DNA of 64,000 nt from Peteryoungia rhizophila. GTDB lineage: Bacteria > Pseudomonadota > Alphaproteobacteria > Rhizobiales > Rhizobiaceae. Numbering within the stretch: the first letter of the stretch is position 1; each line of letters opens with the position of its first letter. The notes beneath the pieces were generated by a model. That model was not told the origin of the DNA, ran no database searches, and worked only from the letters and a program-made list of their open reading frames with translations. The DNA is taken from NCBI RefSeq assembly GCF_004912145.1, contig NZ_STGT01000005.1:310001-374000 (forward strand), given 5' to 3'. Position numbers and translations under genes: made by a program. This document shows, piece after piece, positions 8,063 through 17,110 of the stretch.

Positions 8063-8992
8063 ATGCCGATCAGGATCCCCGATACGCTGCCCGCCTTTGA
8101 AACCCTCGTGCACGAGGGCGTCCGGGTGATGACCGAAACCATGGCTATCCGCCAGGACATTCGCCCGCTGCAGATCGGCCTGCTCAACCTCATGCCGAAC
8201 AAGATCAAAACCGAGGTCCAGTTCGCGCGCCTGATCGGCGCTTCGCCACTCCAGGTCGAACTGACGCTGGTCCGCGTCGGTGGCCACAAGGCCAAGAACA
8301 CGCCGGAAGAGCACCTCCTCTCCTTCTACCAGACCTGGGACGAGGTGAAGCACCGCAAGTTTGACGGCTTCATCATCACGGGCGCCCCGATCGAGACCCT
8401 ACCCTTCGAGGAGGTCACCTATTGGCCGGAACTCGAGCAGATCCTCGATTGGACCGAGACCAATGTGCATTCGACCATGAATGTCTGCTGGGGCGGCATG
8501 GCTGCGATCTATCACTTCCACAAGGTGCCGAAGCATCCGCTGAAGGAAAAGGCGTTTGGCGTTTATCGCCACCGCAACCTTGCGCCGTCCTCCGTCTATC
8601 TCAATGGCTTTTCGGATGATTTCCAGGTGCCCGTCTCGCGCTGGACGGAGGTTCGTCGCCAAGACATCGAGAAGGTGCCGGAGCTCGAGATCTTGCTGGA
8701 ATCCGACGAGATGGGCGTGTGCCTGGTGCAGGAGAAGCGCGCGAAGCGCCTCTTTATGTTCAATCACGTCGAATATGATTCGACCTCGCTGGGCGACGAG
8801 TATTTCCGCGACAAATCGGCCGGCATCCCAATCAAGCTGCCGCACAACTACTTCCCGCACAACGACGATACGCTCGCCCCGCTCAACCGCTGGCGCGGTC
8901 ACGCGCATCTCCTGTTCGGCAATTGGATCAACGAGATTTACCAGATGACGCCCTACGACCTGAATGAAATCGGCAACGGCGTGACGCGCTAA
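8063..8992 (+). CDS. metA: homoserine O-acyltransferase, predicted acetyl-CoA-using
   Basis: A 309-residue MetA-family enzyme that acylates L-homoserine in the first committed step of methionine synthesis. The catalytic residues fall in the standard numbering: Cys142 in NVCWGG, and His235 and Glu237 in FNHVEYD. Residue 111 ([12 protein letters not shown]) is Glu. In characterised MetA proteins Glu111 gives acetyl-CoA preference while Gly gives succinyl-CoA, so homoserine O-acetyltransferase activity is predicted despite the usual 'succinyltransferase' label. ATG 8063 matches the family N-terminus; the frame upstream overlaps the leader and is not coding. Regulation is by the SAM-II riboswitch just upstream. 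Confidence 0.95.
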   Translation: MPIRIPDTLPAFETLVHEGVRVMTETMAIRQDIRPLQIGLLNLMPNKIKTEVQFARLIGASPLQVELTLVRVGGHKAKNTPEEHLLSFYQTWDEVKHRKFDGFIITGAPIETLPFEEVTYWPELEQILDWTETNVHSTMNVCWGGMAAIYHFHKVPKHPLKEKAFGVYRHRNLAPSSVYLNGFSDDFQVPVSRWTEVRRQDIEKVPELEILLESDEMGVCLVQEKRAKRLFMFNHVEYDSTSLGDEYFRDKSAGIPIKLPHNYFPHNDDTLAPLNRWRGHAHLLFGNWINEIYQMTPYDLNEIGNGVTR

Positions 8993-9082
8993 AGCCTGCT
9001 TCATCGAGGCCGTTTTTGTCGGGACAGCCTCTCCGCTCTGTGACAGGATGCGGCCGCCGATAAACCGAGCCTATCCTGTTCG

Positions 9083-10267
9083 ATGTTCCTGCCGTTTTTC
9101 CTGCGCCTGAAAGAAGAGAAGGTTCCCGTGACACTGCGGGAATATCTCGCGCTGCTGGAAGGCCTGCAGGCGGGGTTAGTCGACTTCGATCCGGAGGGCT
9201 TCTACTATCTAGCCCGTACCACGCTCGTGAAGGACGAGCGCTTCATAGACCGCTTCGACCGAGTCTTTTCGGAGACCTTCGGCGGCATCCTGAGCGAAGG
9301 CGCGGCAGACGGCGTCGATGCGCGTGCCATTCCCGATGACTGGCTGCGCAAGCTCGCGGAAAAGCATCTCTCGGATGAAGACAAGGCGCTGATAGAAGCG
9401 CTCGGCGGTTTCGACAAACTGATGGAAACGCTCAAAGAGCGCCTCGCCGAGCAGAAGGAGCGCCACCAGGGCGGCAACAAGTGGATCGGCACGGCCGGCA
9501 CCTCGCCCTTCGGCGCCTATGGCTACAATCCCGAGGGCGTGCGCATAGGCCAGGACGAAAGCCGACACCGGAAAGCGGTGAAGGTCTGGGACCAGCGAGA
9601 ATTCCGCAATCTCGACGATCGCGTCGAACTCGGCACCCGCAACATCAAGGTGGCCCTACGCAGGCTACGCCGCTTCGTGCGCGAAGGCGCCACGGAAGAG
9701 CTCGATCTCTCCGGCACGATACGGTCGACGGCGGAACATGGCTATCTCGACGTGAAAACCCAGCCTGAGCGTCGCAATGCCGTGAAGCTCTTGATGTTCT
9801 TCGACATCGGCGGCTCGATGGACGATCACGTTCGCGCGGTCGAGGAGCTGTTCTCGGCGGCGCGCTCCGAATTCCGGCACATGGAATACTTCTACTTCCA
9901 CAATTGCCCCTACGAGCGAGTCTGGAAGGACAATCAACGGCGTCATGCCGATACCATGCCGACTGAAGACGTCATCAGGACATTCGGCGCGGACTACCGC
10001 CTGATCTTCGTCGGCGATGCCGCGATGAGCCCCTACGAGATCACGCATCCAGGCGGTTCGGTCGAGCACTGGAACACCGAAAGCGGTGCGGCCTGGCTGA
10101 CGCGGCTCACAGACCACTTCCGGCGGCATCTGTGGATCAATCCCCTGCCGGAGACACGCTGGGACTATACGATGTCGGTCGGCCTGATTCGAAACCTGAT
10201 AGGCAACCGAATGCATCCGCTGACGCTCGGTGGCCTGGAAGCCGCCGCCCGCGAACTGGCGCGGTGA
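9083..10267 (+). CDS. VWA-domain protein, CoxE-like
   Basis: A 394-residue cytoplasmic protein. The N-terminal part (FLPFFLRLKEEKVPVTLREYLALLEGL) and the C-terminal von Willebrand A domain are those of the CoxE-like group that normally works with a MoxR-type AAA+ ATPase. The metal-site motif reads FFDIGGSMDDH near residues 240-250, with Gly in place of the middle Ser of DxSxS. A charged linker lies at about residues 110-160. No MoxR ATPase is in the window, so the partner must be elsewhere. The gene follows metA by about 90 bases on the same strand and may be cotranscribed. I see no strong ribosome-binding site before ATG 9083. Confidence 0.8.
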   Translation: MFLPFFLRLKEEKVPVTLREYLALLEGLQAGLVDFDPEGFYYLARTTLVKDERFIDRFDRVFSETFGGILSEGAADGVDARAIPDDWLRKLAEKHLSDEDKALIEALGGFDKLMETLKERLAEQKERHQGGNKWIGTAGTSPFGAYGYNPEGVRIGQDESRHRKAVKVWDQREFRNLDDRVELGTRNIKVALRRLRRFVREGATEELDLSGTIRSTAEHGYLDVKTQPERRNAVKLLMFFDIGGSMDDHVRAVEELFSAARSEFRHMEYFYFHNCPYERVWKDNQRRHADTMPTEDVIRTFGADYRLIFVGDAAMSPYEITHPGGSVEHWNTESGAAWLTRLTDHFRRHLWINPLPETRWDYTMSVGLIRNLIGNRMHPLTLGGLEAAARELAR

Positions 10268-10313
10268 TCAGAAGACATAAGACGACAATGATAAGAGGCG
10301 AGGAAACGACGCA

Positions 10314-11324
10314 ATGACGAAAACGGTGTTTGGCGTGATGCCAACGGGAGAAGCAGTCGAAAAGGTTGTCCTGAAGGGAGGCGGCCTCACCGCCTCGATC
10401 TTGACCTTTGGCGCTGTGTTGCAGGATCTGCGTCTGGAAGGCCACGACGCACCGCTGGTACTCGGCTTCGAGGATCTCGCCAGTTATCTCGATCATTCGC
10501 CCTATTTCGGCGCGACGCCCGGTCGCTGTGCCAACCGGATAGGCGATGGCCGCTTCACGCTGGATGGCACCGCCTACCAGCTGGAGCTCAACGAAAAAGG
10601 CGTCAGCCATCTGCATGGCGGCTCAGACGGCATGGGGCGCCAGAACTGGACGATCCTGGATCACGGTGCGGATTTCGTCGTGATGGAGATCGCGGATCCG
10701 GAAGGCCGAGCCGGCTATCCGGGCACGACGCGCACCCGCGCCACCTTCGCGCTGAAGGCCGGCGGTGCTTTCTCTGCCCTCTATGAAACGGTCACGGACA
10801 AGCCGACGATCGCCAATGTCTGCCACCACGCCTATTTCAATCTCGATGGCCGTCCCGACATTCTCGGTCATGACCTGATGATCGCGGCTGATCACTATAC
10901 CCCCGTCGACGACCGACTGATCCCGACCGGCGAGATCCGCCCCGTCGAGAACACGGCCTTCGACTTCCGCGAGATGCGACCGATCCGACTGGCCGTGGAT
11001 GGGGAGCAACTCGGCTACGACCATAACTTCTGCTTTTCCAGCACCCGTGTGGCCAAGCGCAGTGTTACGCTGGCGCGCAGTGTCAACTCGGGGCTCACAA
11101 TGGAGATCCTGACAACGGAGCCGGGCGTGCAGTTCTACGCCGGCGGCAAGGTGGCACCCGCCGTTCCCGGCCTCGAAGGCCGCCGCTATGGCGCCTTTGC
11201 CGGTTTCTGCATGGAAACACAGGTCTGGCCGGATGCGATCAATCACCCGAACTTCCCGAACGCGGTCCTGCGGCCCGGCGAAGTGCTGCGCCAGGAAACG
11301 GACTACGTGTTTTCGAGGGCATGA
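10314..11324 (+). CDS. galM: aldose 1-epimerase (mutarotase)
   Basis: A 336-residue beta-sandwich epimerase that interconverts alpha and beta anomers of aldohexoses such as galactose. Visible active-site segments are SHLHGG, the catalytic-His region VCHHAYFNL, YDHNFC, and EPGVQFYAGG carrying the catalytic Glu. Length is typical. It starts 46 bases after the VWA gene. No other sugar genes adjoin it; the galactose/arabinose operon at the far right of the window is a possible functional partner, since an aldose dehydrogenase uses one anomer. Confidence 0.92.
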   Translation: MTKTVFGVMPTGEAVEKVVLKGGGLTASILTFGAVLQDLRLEGHDAPLVLGFEDLASYLDHSPYFGATPGRCANRIGDGRFTLDGTAYQLELNEKGVSHLHGGSDGMGRQNWTILDHGADFVVMEIADPEGRAGYPGTTRTRATFALKAGGAFSALYETVTDKPTIANVCHHAYFNLDGRPDILGHDLMIAADHYTPVDDRLIPTGEIRPVENTAFDFREMRPIRLAVDGEQLGYDHNFCFSSTRVAKRSVTLARSVNSGLTMEILTTEPGVQFYAGGKVAPAVPGLEGRRYGAFAGFCMETQVWPDAINHPNFPNAVLRPGEVLRQETDYVFSRA

Positions 11325-11434
11325 TTTCAGAAAAGCTGTCGACTGCAGGATGTCCTGCAGTCGGTCGTATACTGGAAACGATCAGGCCGCATTGGCTTGG
11401 ATCGTGACAAAGTTACCATTCTAGGAGGAGAAAA

Positions 11435-11509
11435 TGGAGCGGGTGAAGCGATTCGAACGCTCGACCCCAACCTTGGCAAGGTTGTGCTCTACCCCTGAGC
11501 TACACCCGC
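11435..11509 (-). tRNA. tRNA-Gly (anticodon GCC)
   Basis: On the minus strand a complete 75-base cloverleaf is seen. The acceptor stem is GCGGGTG/CACCCGC, the D-arm contains TAGCTCAGGGGTAGAG, the anticodon loop is TTGCCAA, and the T-arm contains GTTCGAATC. CCA is encoded at the 3' end (complement of 11435-11437). The 3' side lies about 110 bases from the galM stop. Confidence 0.96.
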
Positions 11510-11786
11510 TCATAACCTCGATCCTGGGGTAGTGTCTGGATCGTGGGCCGTCCGTCTTGCGGCGACGGGCGCTATATGGCCCAACCGATTTTTAAATGCA
11601 ACAGGGAAATGACGGATCGGTGCGAAAAAAAATCGATCACACAGCAAGAGACTGAGAAAGCACAGCTTTTGCGGGGTTTTTGGCCACAGGAAAGATTGCA
11701 GGATGTCGGTCATGGGCCTATGGCTCAAAAGAAATCCAGATACATGAGCCATCCGATCACCGGACAAATCGATGCGAGGCCCCATG

Positions 11787-12287
11787 ATGACGCCGAAAAC
11801 GCCAGACGATCTCTTCCGCTTCCTGGATGAGTTGGGAATAGCGCACAAGACGAAGTCCCATCCGCCCGTCTTCACCGTGGCGGAATCGGTCTCGCTGCGT
11901 GATGAAATCCCCGGCGGTCACACGAAGAACCTCTTCATCAAGGATAAGAAGGATCAATTCTTTCTCCTGACTGTCGAGGAAAACGCCTCCGTCGACCTGA
12001 AGACCGTGCACACAATCATCGGTGCGGCGAGCAAGGTCTCCTTCGGCAAGCCGGAAAAGCTGATGGAGTATCTCGGCGTGGTGCCCGGGGCGGTGACCGC
12101 CTTCGGCGCGATCAACGATACGGGCAAGAACGTCACCTTCGTGCTCGACAAGGACCTGATGGAGCACGAGGTCATCAACTGCCACCCGCTCTCCAACGAC
12201 GCTACGACCTCGATTGGCCGCGACGATCTGGTCCGCTTCATGGAAGCGACCGGTCACACGCCGCTTGTCTTGAAAGTCACGGCCTGA
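11787..12287 (+). CDS. prolyl-tRNA editing domain protein (YbaK/ProX family)
   Basis: A 166-residue stand-alone trans-editing domain that deacylates mischarged prolyl-tRNA. Family features are HPPVFTVAES near the N-terminus, the segment KNLFIKDKKDQFFLLTV, the catalytic-Lys region ASKVSFGKPEKL, GAVTAFGAIND, and the C-terminal NCHPLSNDATTSI. It belongs to the ProXp-ala/PrdX-like group. Three in-frame ATGs lie at 11772, 11784 and 11787; GAGG at 11776-11779 sits 7 bases before the last, which I chose. It is a single gene upstream of the thioredoxin gene. Confidence 0.85.
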   Translation: MTPKTPDDLFRFLDELGIAHKTKSHPPVFTVAESVSLRDEIPGGHTKNLFIKDKKDQFFLLTVEENASVDLKTVHTIIGAASKVSFGKPEKLMEYLGVVPGAVTAFGAINDTGKNVTFVLDKDLMEHEVINCHPLSNDATTSIGRDDLVRFMEATGHTPLVLKVTA

Positions 12288-12351
12288 CATACGATCTTAA
12301 CGGCAATGACGGCGGCCACCTTGAGGTCGCGAAACAGGCGGGAGATGCACG

Positions 12352-13326
12352 ATGAGCGAATACGGCAACCCTTACGGCGGCTATGGCAATCAGACCATGA
12401 CAGCCAAGGCCCAGTTCAATGGCGCTCCCGAAGGTTCCGCACCCGCAGCAGACCTGATCAAGGACACGACGACAGCGAATTTCGCCCGCGACGTCATGGA
12501 CGAATCGCGCAATCAGCCGGTTCTGGTCGATTTCTGGGCCCCCTGGTGCGGTCCGTGCAAGCAGCTGACACCGATCATCGAAAAAGCGGTCACCGAAGCT
12601 GGCGGGCGCGTGAAGCTGGTCAAGATGAACATTGACGACCATCCGTCGGTCGCCGGCCAACTCGGCATCCAGTCGATCCCGGCCGTGGTTGCCTTCATCG
12701 ACGGACGACCGGCTGACGGTTTCATGGGCGCGTTGCCGGAGAGCCAGGTCAAGGCCTTCATCGACAAGGTGGCAGGCCCCGCTGGTGCCGATCAGGCGGC
12801 AGAGATCGCAGCTGTCCTGGAAGAAGCCACCGGCCTGCTGGCGACTGGTGACATTGATGGCGCGGCCCAGCTTTTCGCAGCCATCCTGCAGGCGGACCCG
12901 GACAACACACAGGCCATCGCCGGTCTCGCAGACTGCATGATCGGGGCCAACCAGCATGAGCGGGCACGCGAACTGCTGACCCAACTGCCTGAGGAGCTGG
13001 CCAAGGCGCCAGAGGTGCAGGCACTTCTCAAGCGGCTCGACCAGATCGACGAAGCGCGCAAGCTGGGCGACCCTGTGGCACTTGAGCACACGCTGTCGCT
13101 CAATCCCGACGATCACGAGGCGCGCATGAAGCTGGCCAAGATCCGCAATGTCGAAGGACGTCGCGAAGAAGCGGCCGAGCATCTGCTTCTGATCATGAAG
13201 CGTGATCGAACCTTCGATGACGATGGCGCACGCAAGCAGCTGCTGCAGTTCTTCGAAGTCTGGGGTCCGAAGGAGCCGGCAACCGTTATGGCGCGTCGCA
13301 AGCTCTCGTCGATCCTTTTTTCGTGA
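12352..13326 (+). CDS. thioredoxin-TPR co-chaperone (CnoX/YbbN-like)
   Basis: A 324-residue protein with a thioredoxin domain at about residues 40-145 holding an intact WCGPC redox site, then a C-terminal half of TPR-like helices (LLATGDIDGAAQLFAAIL, MIGANQHERARELLTQL). This is the chaperedoxin architecture. E. coli CnoX/YbbN lacks the second cysteine, whereas this one can do thiol chemistry. The expected role is protecting cytoplasmic proteins under oxidative stress. The N-terminus carries a short Gly/Tyr-rich leader. The LON-domain and Trm112 genes follow on the same strand, probably as an operon. Confidence 0.88.
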   Translation: MSEYGNPYGGYGNQTMTAKAQFNGAPEGSAPAADLIKDTTTANFARDVMDESRNQPVLVDFWAPWCGPCKQLTPIIEKAVTEAGGRVKLVKMNIDDHPSVAGQLGIQSIPAVVAFIDGRPADGFMGALPESQVKAFIDKVAGPAGADQAAEIAAVLEEATGLLATGDIDGAAQLFAAILQADPDNTQAIAGLADCMIGANQHERARELLTQLPEELAKAPEVQALLKRLDQIDEARKLGDPVALEHTLSLNPDDHEARMKLAKIRNVEGRREEAAEHLLLIMKRDRTFDDDGARKQLLQFFEVWGPKEPATVMARRKLSSILFS

Positions 13327-13411
13327 GCCGCCACCGGCCTTGAGTTTTGGCCGGCGCGACCCAGATAGAAGCAGGAATGAACACCGGATCTTCCGGACAG
13401 GATGTGCTTCG

Positions 13412-14089
13412 ATGCAAGTGGGAAATGCCCGATATCTGACAGCCGAGGACCTCCCCGAGACGGTCCCGGTCTTTCCAATCTCCGGCGTGCTGTTGCTGCC
13501 CGGCGGACAACTTCCCCTCAACATCTTCGAGCCGCGCTATCTGGCGATGTTCGATGCGGCCATGGCCGGCAACCGCCTGATCGGAATGATCCAGCCTGCC
13601 ATGTCGGAAGTGCACGCCAACATCCTGCCAGAACGCCCACAGCTTGCGCCCGTCGGTTGCCTGGGACGCATCACCTCATTCACCGAGACTGGCGACGGCC
13701 GTTACATCATCTCGCTCGCCGGCGTCTGCCGTTTCCGGCTGATGGATGAAGTGACGACCAGCAAACCTTTCCGCAGCTTCCACATCGCACCCTTCGTCGC
13801 CGACCTCACAACAGCCGACGACGAGGCGCATGTGGATCGCGCCGGACTGCTGGCCGCCTTCAAGGCCTATCTAGAAGCCAACAAGCTGGAAGCGGATTGG
13901 GAGAGCGTCGAGCGCGCCTCGAACCTGACCTTGGTGAATTCGCTCTCGATGATGTCTCCCTTCGGGCCACCAGAGAAGCAGGCGCTGCTGGAAGCACCGG
14001 ATCTCAAGACCCGTGCTGAAACCCTGATCGCCATCACCGAAATCGTGCTCGCCCGAACATTCGGCGATGTCGACACCATGTTGCAGTGA
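13412..14089 (+). CDS. LON substrate-binding domain protein (no protease domain)
   Basis: A 225-residue protein similar to the N-terminal domain of Lon protease but lacking the ATPase and peptidase parts. Typical segments are [42 protein letters not shown] and a helical C-terminus. ATG 13412 starts the recognisable domain; the frame extends to 13202 inside the thioredoxin gene. The function is unknown; it resembles the bacterial cereblon-like/LON stand-alone group. It precedes the Trm112 gene by only a few bases. Confidence 0.85.
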   Translation: MQVGNARYLTAEDLPETVPVFPISGVLLLPGGQLPLNIFEPRYLAMFDAAMAGNRLIGMIQPAMSEVHANILPERPQLAPVGCLGRITSFTETGDGRYIISLAGVCRFRLMDEVTTSKPFRSFHIAPFVADLTTADDEAHVDRAGLLAAFKAYLEANKLEADWESVERASNLTLVNSLSMMSPFGPPEKQALLEAPDLKTRAETLIAITEIVLARTFGDVDTMLQ

Positions 14090-14093
14090 GCGA

Positions 14094-14291
14094 ATGGCCG
14101 ACAATCCGACCAGCCTCGTCGACCCCAAGATGCTCGAACTTCTGGTGTGCCCGCTGACGCAGGGCACCCTCAAATGGGATCGCGACAAGAACGAGCTTGT
14201 CTCGGAAAAAGCGAGACTGGCTTATCCGATCCGCGACGGGATCCCGATCATGCTGGTGTCGGAAGCACGGAAGCTCGAAATGCCGACCTGA
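14094..14291 (+). CDS. Trm112-family small zinc-ribbon-like protein
   Basis: A 65-residue YcaR/Trm112-type protein: [17 protein letters not shown], then [20 protein letters not shown]. In eukaryotes and archaea Trm112 activates methyltransferases; the role in bacteria is less clear. Only one cysteine is visible, so zinc binding may be lost, as in many alphaproteobacterial members. The start lies 4 bases after the LON-domain gene stop, which indicates an operon. Confidence 0.87.
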   Translation: MADNPTSLVDPKMLELLVCPLTQGTLKWDRDKNELVSEKARLAYPIRDGIPIMLVSEARKLEMPT

Positions 14292-14333
14292 AACGGGCCG
14301 GCAAACGATCTCATTCAAATCAAGACAAGTTGC

Positions 14334-15548
14334 TCAGATGCTCTGCCCGCCCAGCAGGCGTGGCCGATCTCGACCGGACGTCCCTGCCGCTTCGCGGATG
14401 AAATAGCTCTTCAACCCCGGAATGCGATCGACCACGCCCAGCCCGAAGTCACGCATGACCCGGATCGGCGTCATGTCGTTGGAGAACAGGCGATTGAGCA
14501 CGTCTGTCGTAACCCCCATGCGGAACGTGTCGAACCGGCGCCAGATCTGATAGCGCTCGAGCACATTCACTGAACCGATATCTAGCCCCAGCCGGTCTGC
14601 CTCCACGACCGTTTCGGCGAGTGCTGCAACATCCTTGAAACCGAGATTGAGCCCCTGGCCCGAAATCGGATGGATGCCATGGGCGGCATCACCTGCGAGC
14701 GCCAACCTGGGCGCGATGAACGCACGGGCAAGCGTCAGGCCGAGCGGAAATGCACGGCGATCCGGGGTCGCCCGAATGGTCCCCAACTTGTGCCCGAAGC
14801 GCCGTTCGAGCTCTGCTTCGAAGACGAGGTCGTCGGAAGCAACGAGCCTGTCTGCATCCTCGGTGCGTTCGGTCCAGACCAGCGAAGACCGTTTTCCCTT
14901 GAGCGGCAAGATGGCAAACGGACCGGCCGGCAGGAAGTGCTCCTCGGCAACGCCTTCATGCGAACGCTCATGTTCAACGGTGGTGACGATGCCGGACTGG
15001 CCATATTGCCATGTCACTGTCTTGATGCCGGCGAGATCGCGCAGCTTGGAGCGCACGCCGTCACAGGCAACGACGAGCCGCGATGAAATGACGCTGCCGT
15101 CGGAAAGGGTCAGTTCGGCGCTCGGCCCCGTGTCGCGGAAACCGGTGGCGCGCAGCCCGTGGCGGATGGTGATTCCGCGCTCAGTGCAGGCGTCCCTCAA
15201 AGCCGCAACCATGCTGACATTCGGGATCATGTGCGCGAAGGGGCGACCATCCTCGATGGCACCATCGAAGGTCAGGAATACGGGACGAACTGGATCGGAC
15301 GTCTTGGAATCCGTGACGATCATCCGGTTGATCGGCTGTGCGTCCGGCTCGATCCGGTCCCAGAGGCCGAAAACATCCAGCATCTTGGTGGCGGCAGCGA
15401 TGATGGCAGACGCCCGCAGATCCTTCTTCCAGACCTCCTCGGGTGCAGCCTCCACGACTTCGATCGCGAGGTGCGGCGCGGCCTGCTTGATCGCAACGGC
15501 TGCGGAGAGACCGACATAGCCACCGCCGACGACGAGTACATCCAGCAT
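14334..15548 (-). CDS. UbiH/UbiF/COQ6-family FAD monooxygenase
   Basis: A 404-residue class A flavin monooxygenase. The N-terminal dinucleotide fold LVVGGGYVGLSAAV, the mid-domain VVACDGVRSKLR and the second FAD motif ALAGDAAHGIHPISGQGLN are all present. These enzymes hydroxylate the aromatic ring during ubiquinone synthesis. Which position is attacked (UbiH, UbiF, UbiI or a broad-range UbiL-like enzyme) cannot be read from motifs. It converges on the Trm112 gene and is divergent from tesB, with an 83-base shared promoter region. Confidence 0.88.
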   Translation of the reverse strand: MLDVLVVGGGYVGLSAAVAIKQAAPHLAIEVVEAAPEEVWKKDLRASAIIAAATKMLDVFGLWDRIEPDAQPINRMIVTDSKTSDPVRPVFLTFDGAIEDGRPFAHMIPNVSMVAALRDACTERGITIRHGLRATGFRDTGPSAELTLSDGSVISSRLVVACDGVRSKLRDLAGIKTVTWQYGQSGIVTTVEHERSHEGVAEEHFLPAGPFAILPLKGKRSSLVWTERTEDADRLVASDDLVFEAELERRFGHKLGTIRATPDRRAFPLGLTLARAFIAPRLALAGDAAHGIHPISGQGLNLGFKDVAALAETVVEADRLGLDIGSVNVLERYQIWRRFDTFRMGVTTDVLNRLFSNDMTPIRVMRDFGLGVVDRIPGLKSYFIREAAGTSGRDRPRLLGGQSI

Positions 15549-15631
15549 GGCGAATTCCTTTGTTCTTGTAGACCTGATGACACCTATATAGATCAGCCTT
15601 GAACGGGTGCCTACAAGCGGAGCAATGCATT

Positions 15632-16516
15632 ATGTCGCAGCCATCAGGCCAGACCAGACCCATGCAGGACCTGATCGAGCGTCTCGATCTGGAAAAGCTG
15701 GAGGAAAACCTGTTTCGCGGCAGCAGCCCTCAAAACGGCTGGCAACGGGTCTTCGGCGGCCTTGTCATCGCTCAGGCGCTGATGGCCGCGCAACGCTGCG
15801 TCGATCCGGACCGCATCGTCCATTCCCTCCATGCCTATTTCATGCGCCCCGGCGATCCGTCGATTCCGATCGTCTACCAGGTCGAGCGCATCCGGGACGG
15901 TTCGTCCTTCACCACCCGCCGCGTGGTCGCGATCCAGCACGGAAAGGCGATCTTCTCCATGTCCGCGTCCTTCCAGGTGGAAGAGCCAGGCTTCGACCAT
16001 CAGGTGGCGATCCCTGATGTCCCCGGGCCTGAAACGCTGATGGGTGAAGCAGAATTCCGCGCCGCCTTCCTCGCCAAGGCGCCCGACACGGTGAAGAAGT
16101 ATTGGGGCCGCGAGCGCCCAATTGAGATCCGTCCGACATCCCTGACGCATTATCTGTCACGGGAGAAGCTGGAGCCCGAAGCCCATATCTGGGTGCGCGC
16201 TTCGGGACTGGTGCCGGATGACCGGCATTATCAGGCAGCGATTCTCGCCTATCTCTCAGACATGACCCTGCTCGATACCTCGCTTTATGCGCACGGCACC
16301 TCGATCTTCGATCCAGAACTGCAGGTGGCGAGCCTCGACCATGCCATGTGGTTTCACCGGCCCTGCCTGCTGGACGACTGGCTGCTCTATACGCAGGACA
16401 GCCCGAGCGCCGCCGGAGCACGTGGCATGACCCGTGGCAGCATATTCACCCGGGACGGCAGGCTGGTTGCCTCGGTGGCCCAGGAGGGCCTGATCCGCAA
16501 ACGGGCAAATGACTAA
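15632..16516 (+). CDS. tesB: acyl-CoA thioesterase II
   Basis: A 294-residue double hot-dog thioesterase that hydrolyses medium to long acyl-CoA to free fatty acid and CoA. Typical segments are RVFGGLVIAQAL, VHSLHAYFMRPGDPS, DGSSFTTRRVVAIQ in the first hot-dog and DMTLLDTSLYAHG and DHAMWFHRP in the second. ATG 15632 is preceded by GGAG about 10 bases upstream. The gene is monocistronic, divergent from the FAD monooxygenase, and followed by the AT-rich glnK control region. Confidence 0.9.
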   Translation: MSQPSGQTRPMQDLIERLDLEKLEENLFRGSSPQNGWQRVFGGLVIAQALMAAQRCVDPDRIVHSLHAYFMRPGDPSIPIVYQVERIRDGSSFTTRRVVAIQHGKAIFSMSASFQVEEPGFDHQVAIPDVPGPETLMGEAEFRAAFLAKAPDTVKKYWGRERPIEIRPTSLTHYLSREKLEPEAHIWVRASGLVPDDRHYQAAILAYLSDMTLLDTSLYAHGTSIFDPELQVASLDHAMWFHRPCLLDDWLLYTQDSPSAAGARGMTRGSIFTRDGRLVASVAQEGLIRKRAND

Positions 16517-16538
16517 AGAAGTATCATTTTTTCTTTTC

Positions 16539-16567
16539 TGCATATTTTTTATGCGCACATTGCGCAT
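16539..16567 (+). promoter_or_regulatory. candidate NtrC-binding sites upstream of glnK
   Basis: TGCATA-N5-TATGCG (16539-16555) has the spacing of an NtrC dyad (TGCAC-type half sites five bases apart). It overlaps a second dyad TGCGCA-N3-TGCGCA (16553-16567). They lie 72-100 bases upstream of the sigma-54 promoter, a usual enhancer distance. The match is loose. Confidence 0.45.
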
Positions 16568-16618
16568 TCATTTGCCCGTTTATTAGCTTTGCTTCTCAGA
16601 GCCTTTACATTTCAATAA

Positions 16619-17083
<465 letters not shown>

Positions 17084-17110
17084 GAACGGCTGTTAGGGGA
17101 GTTGTTACTG

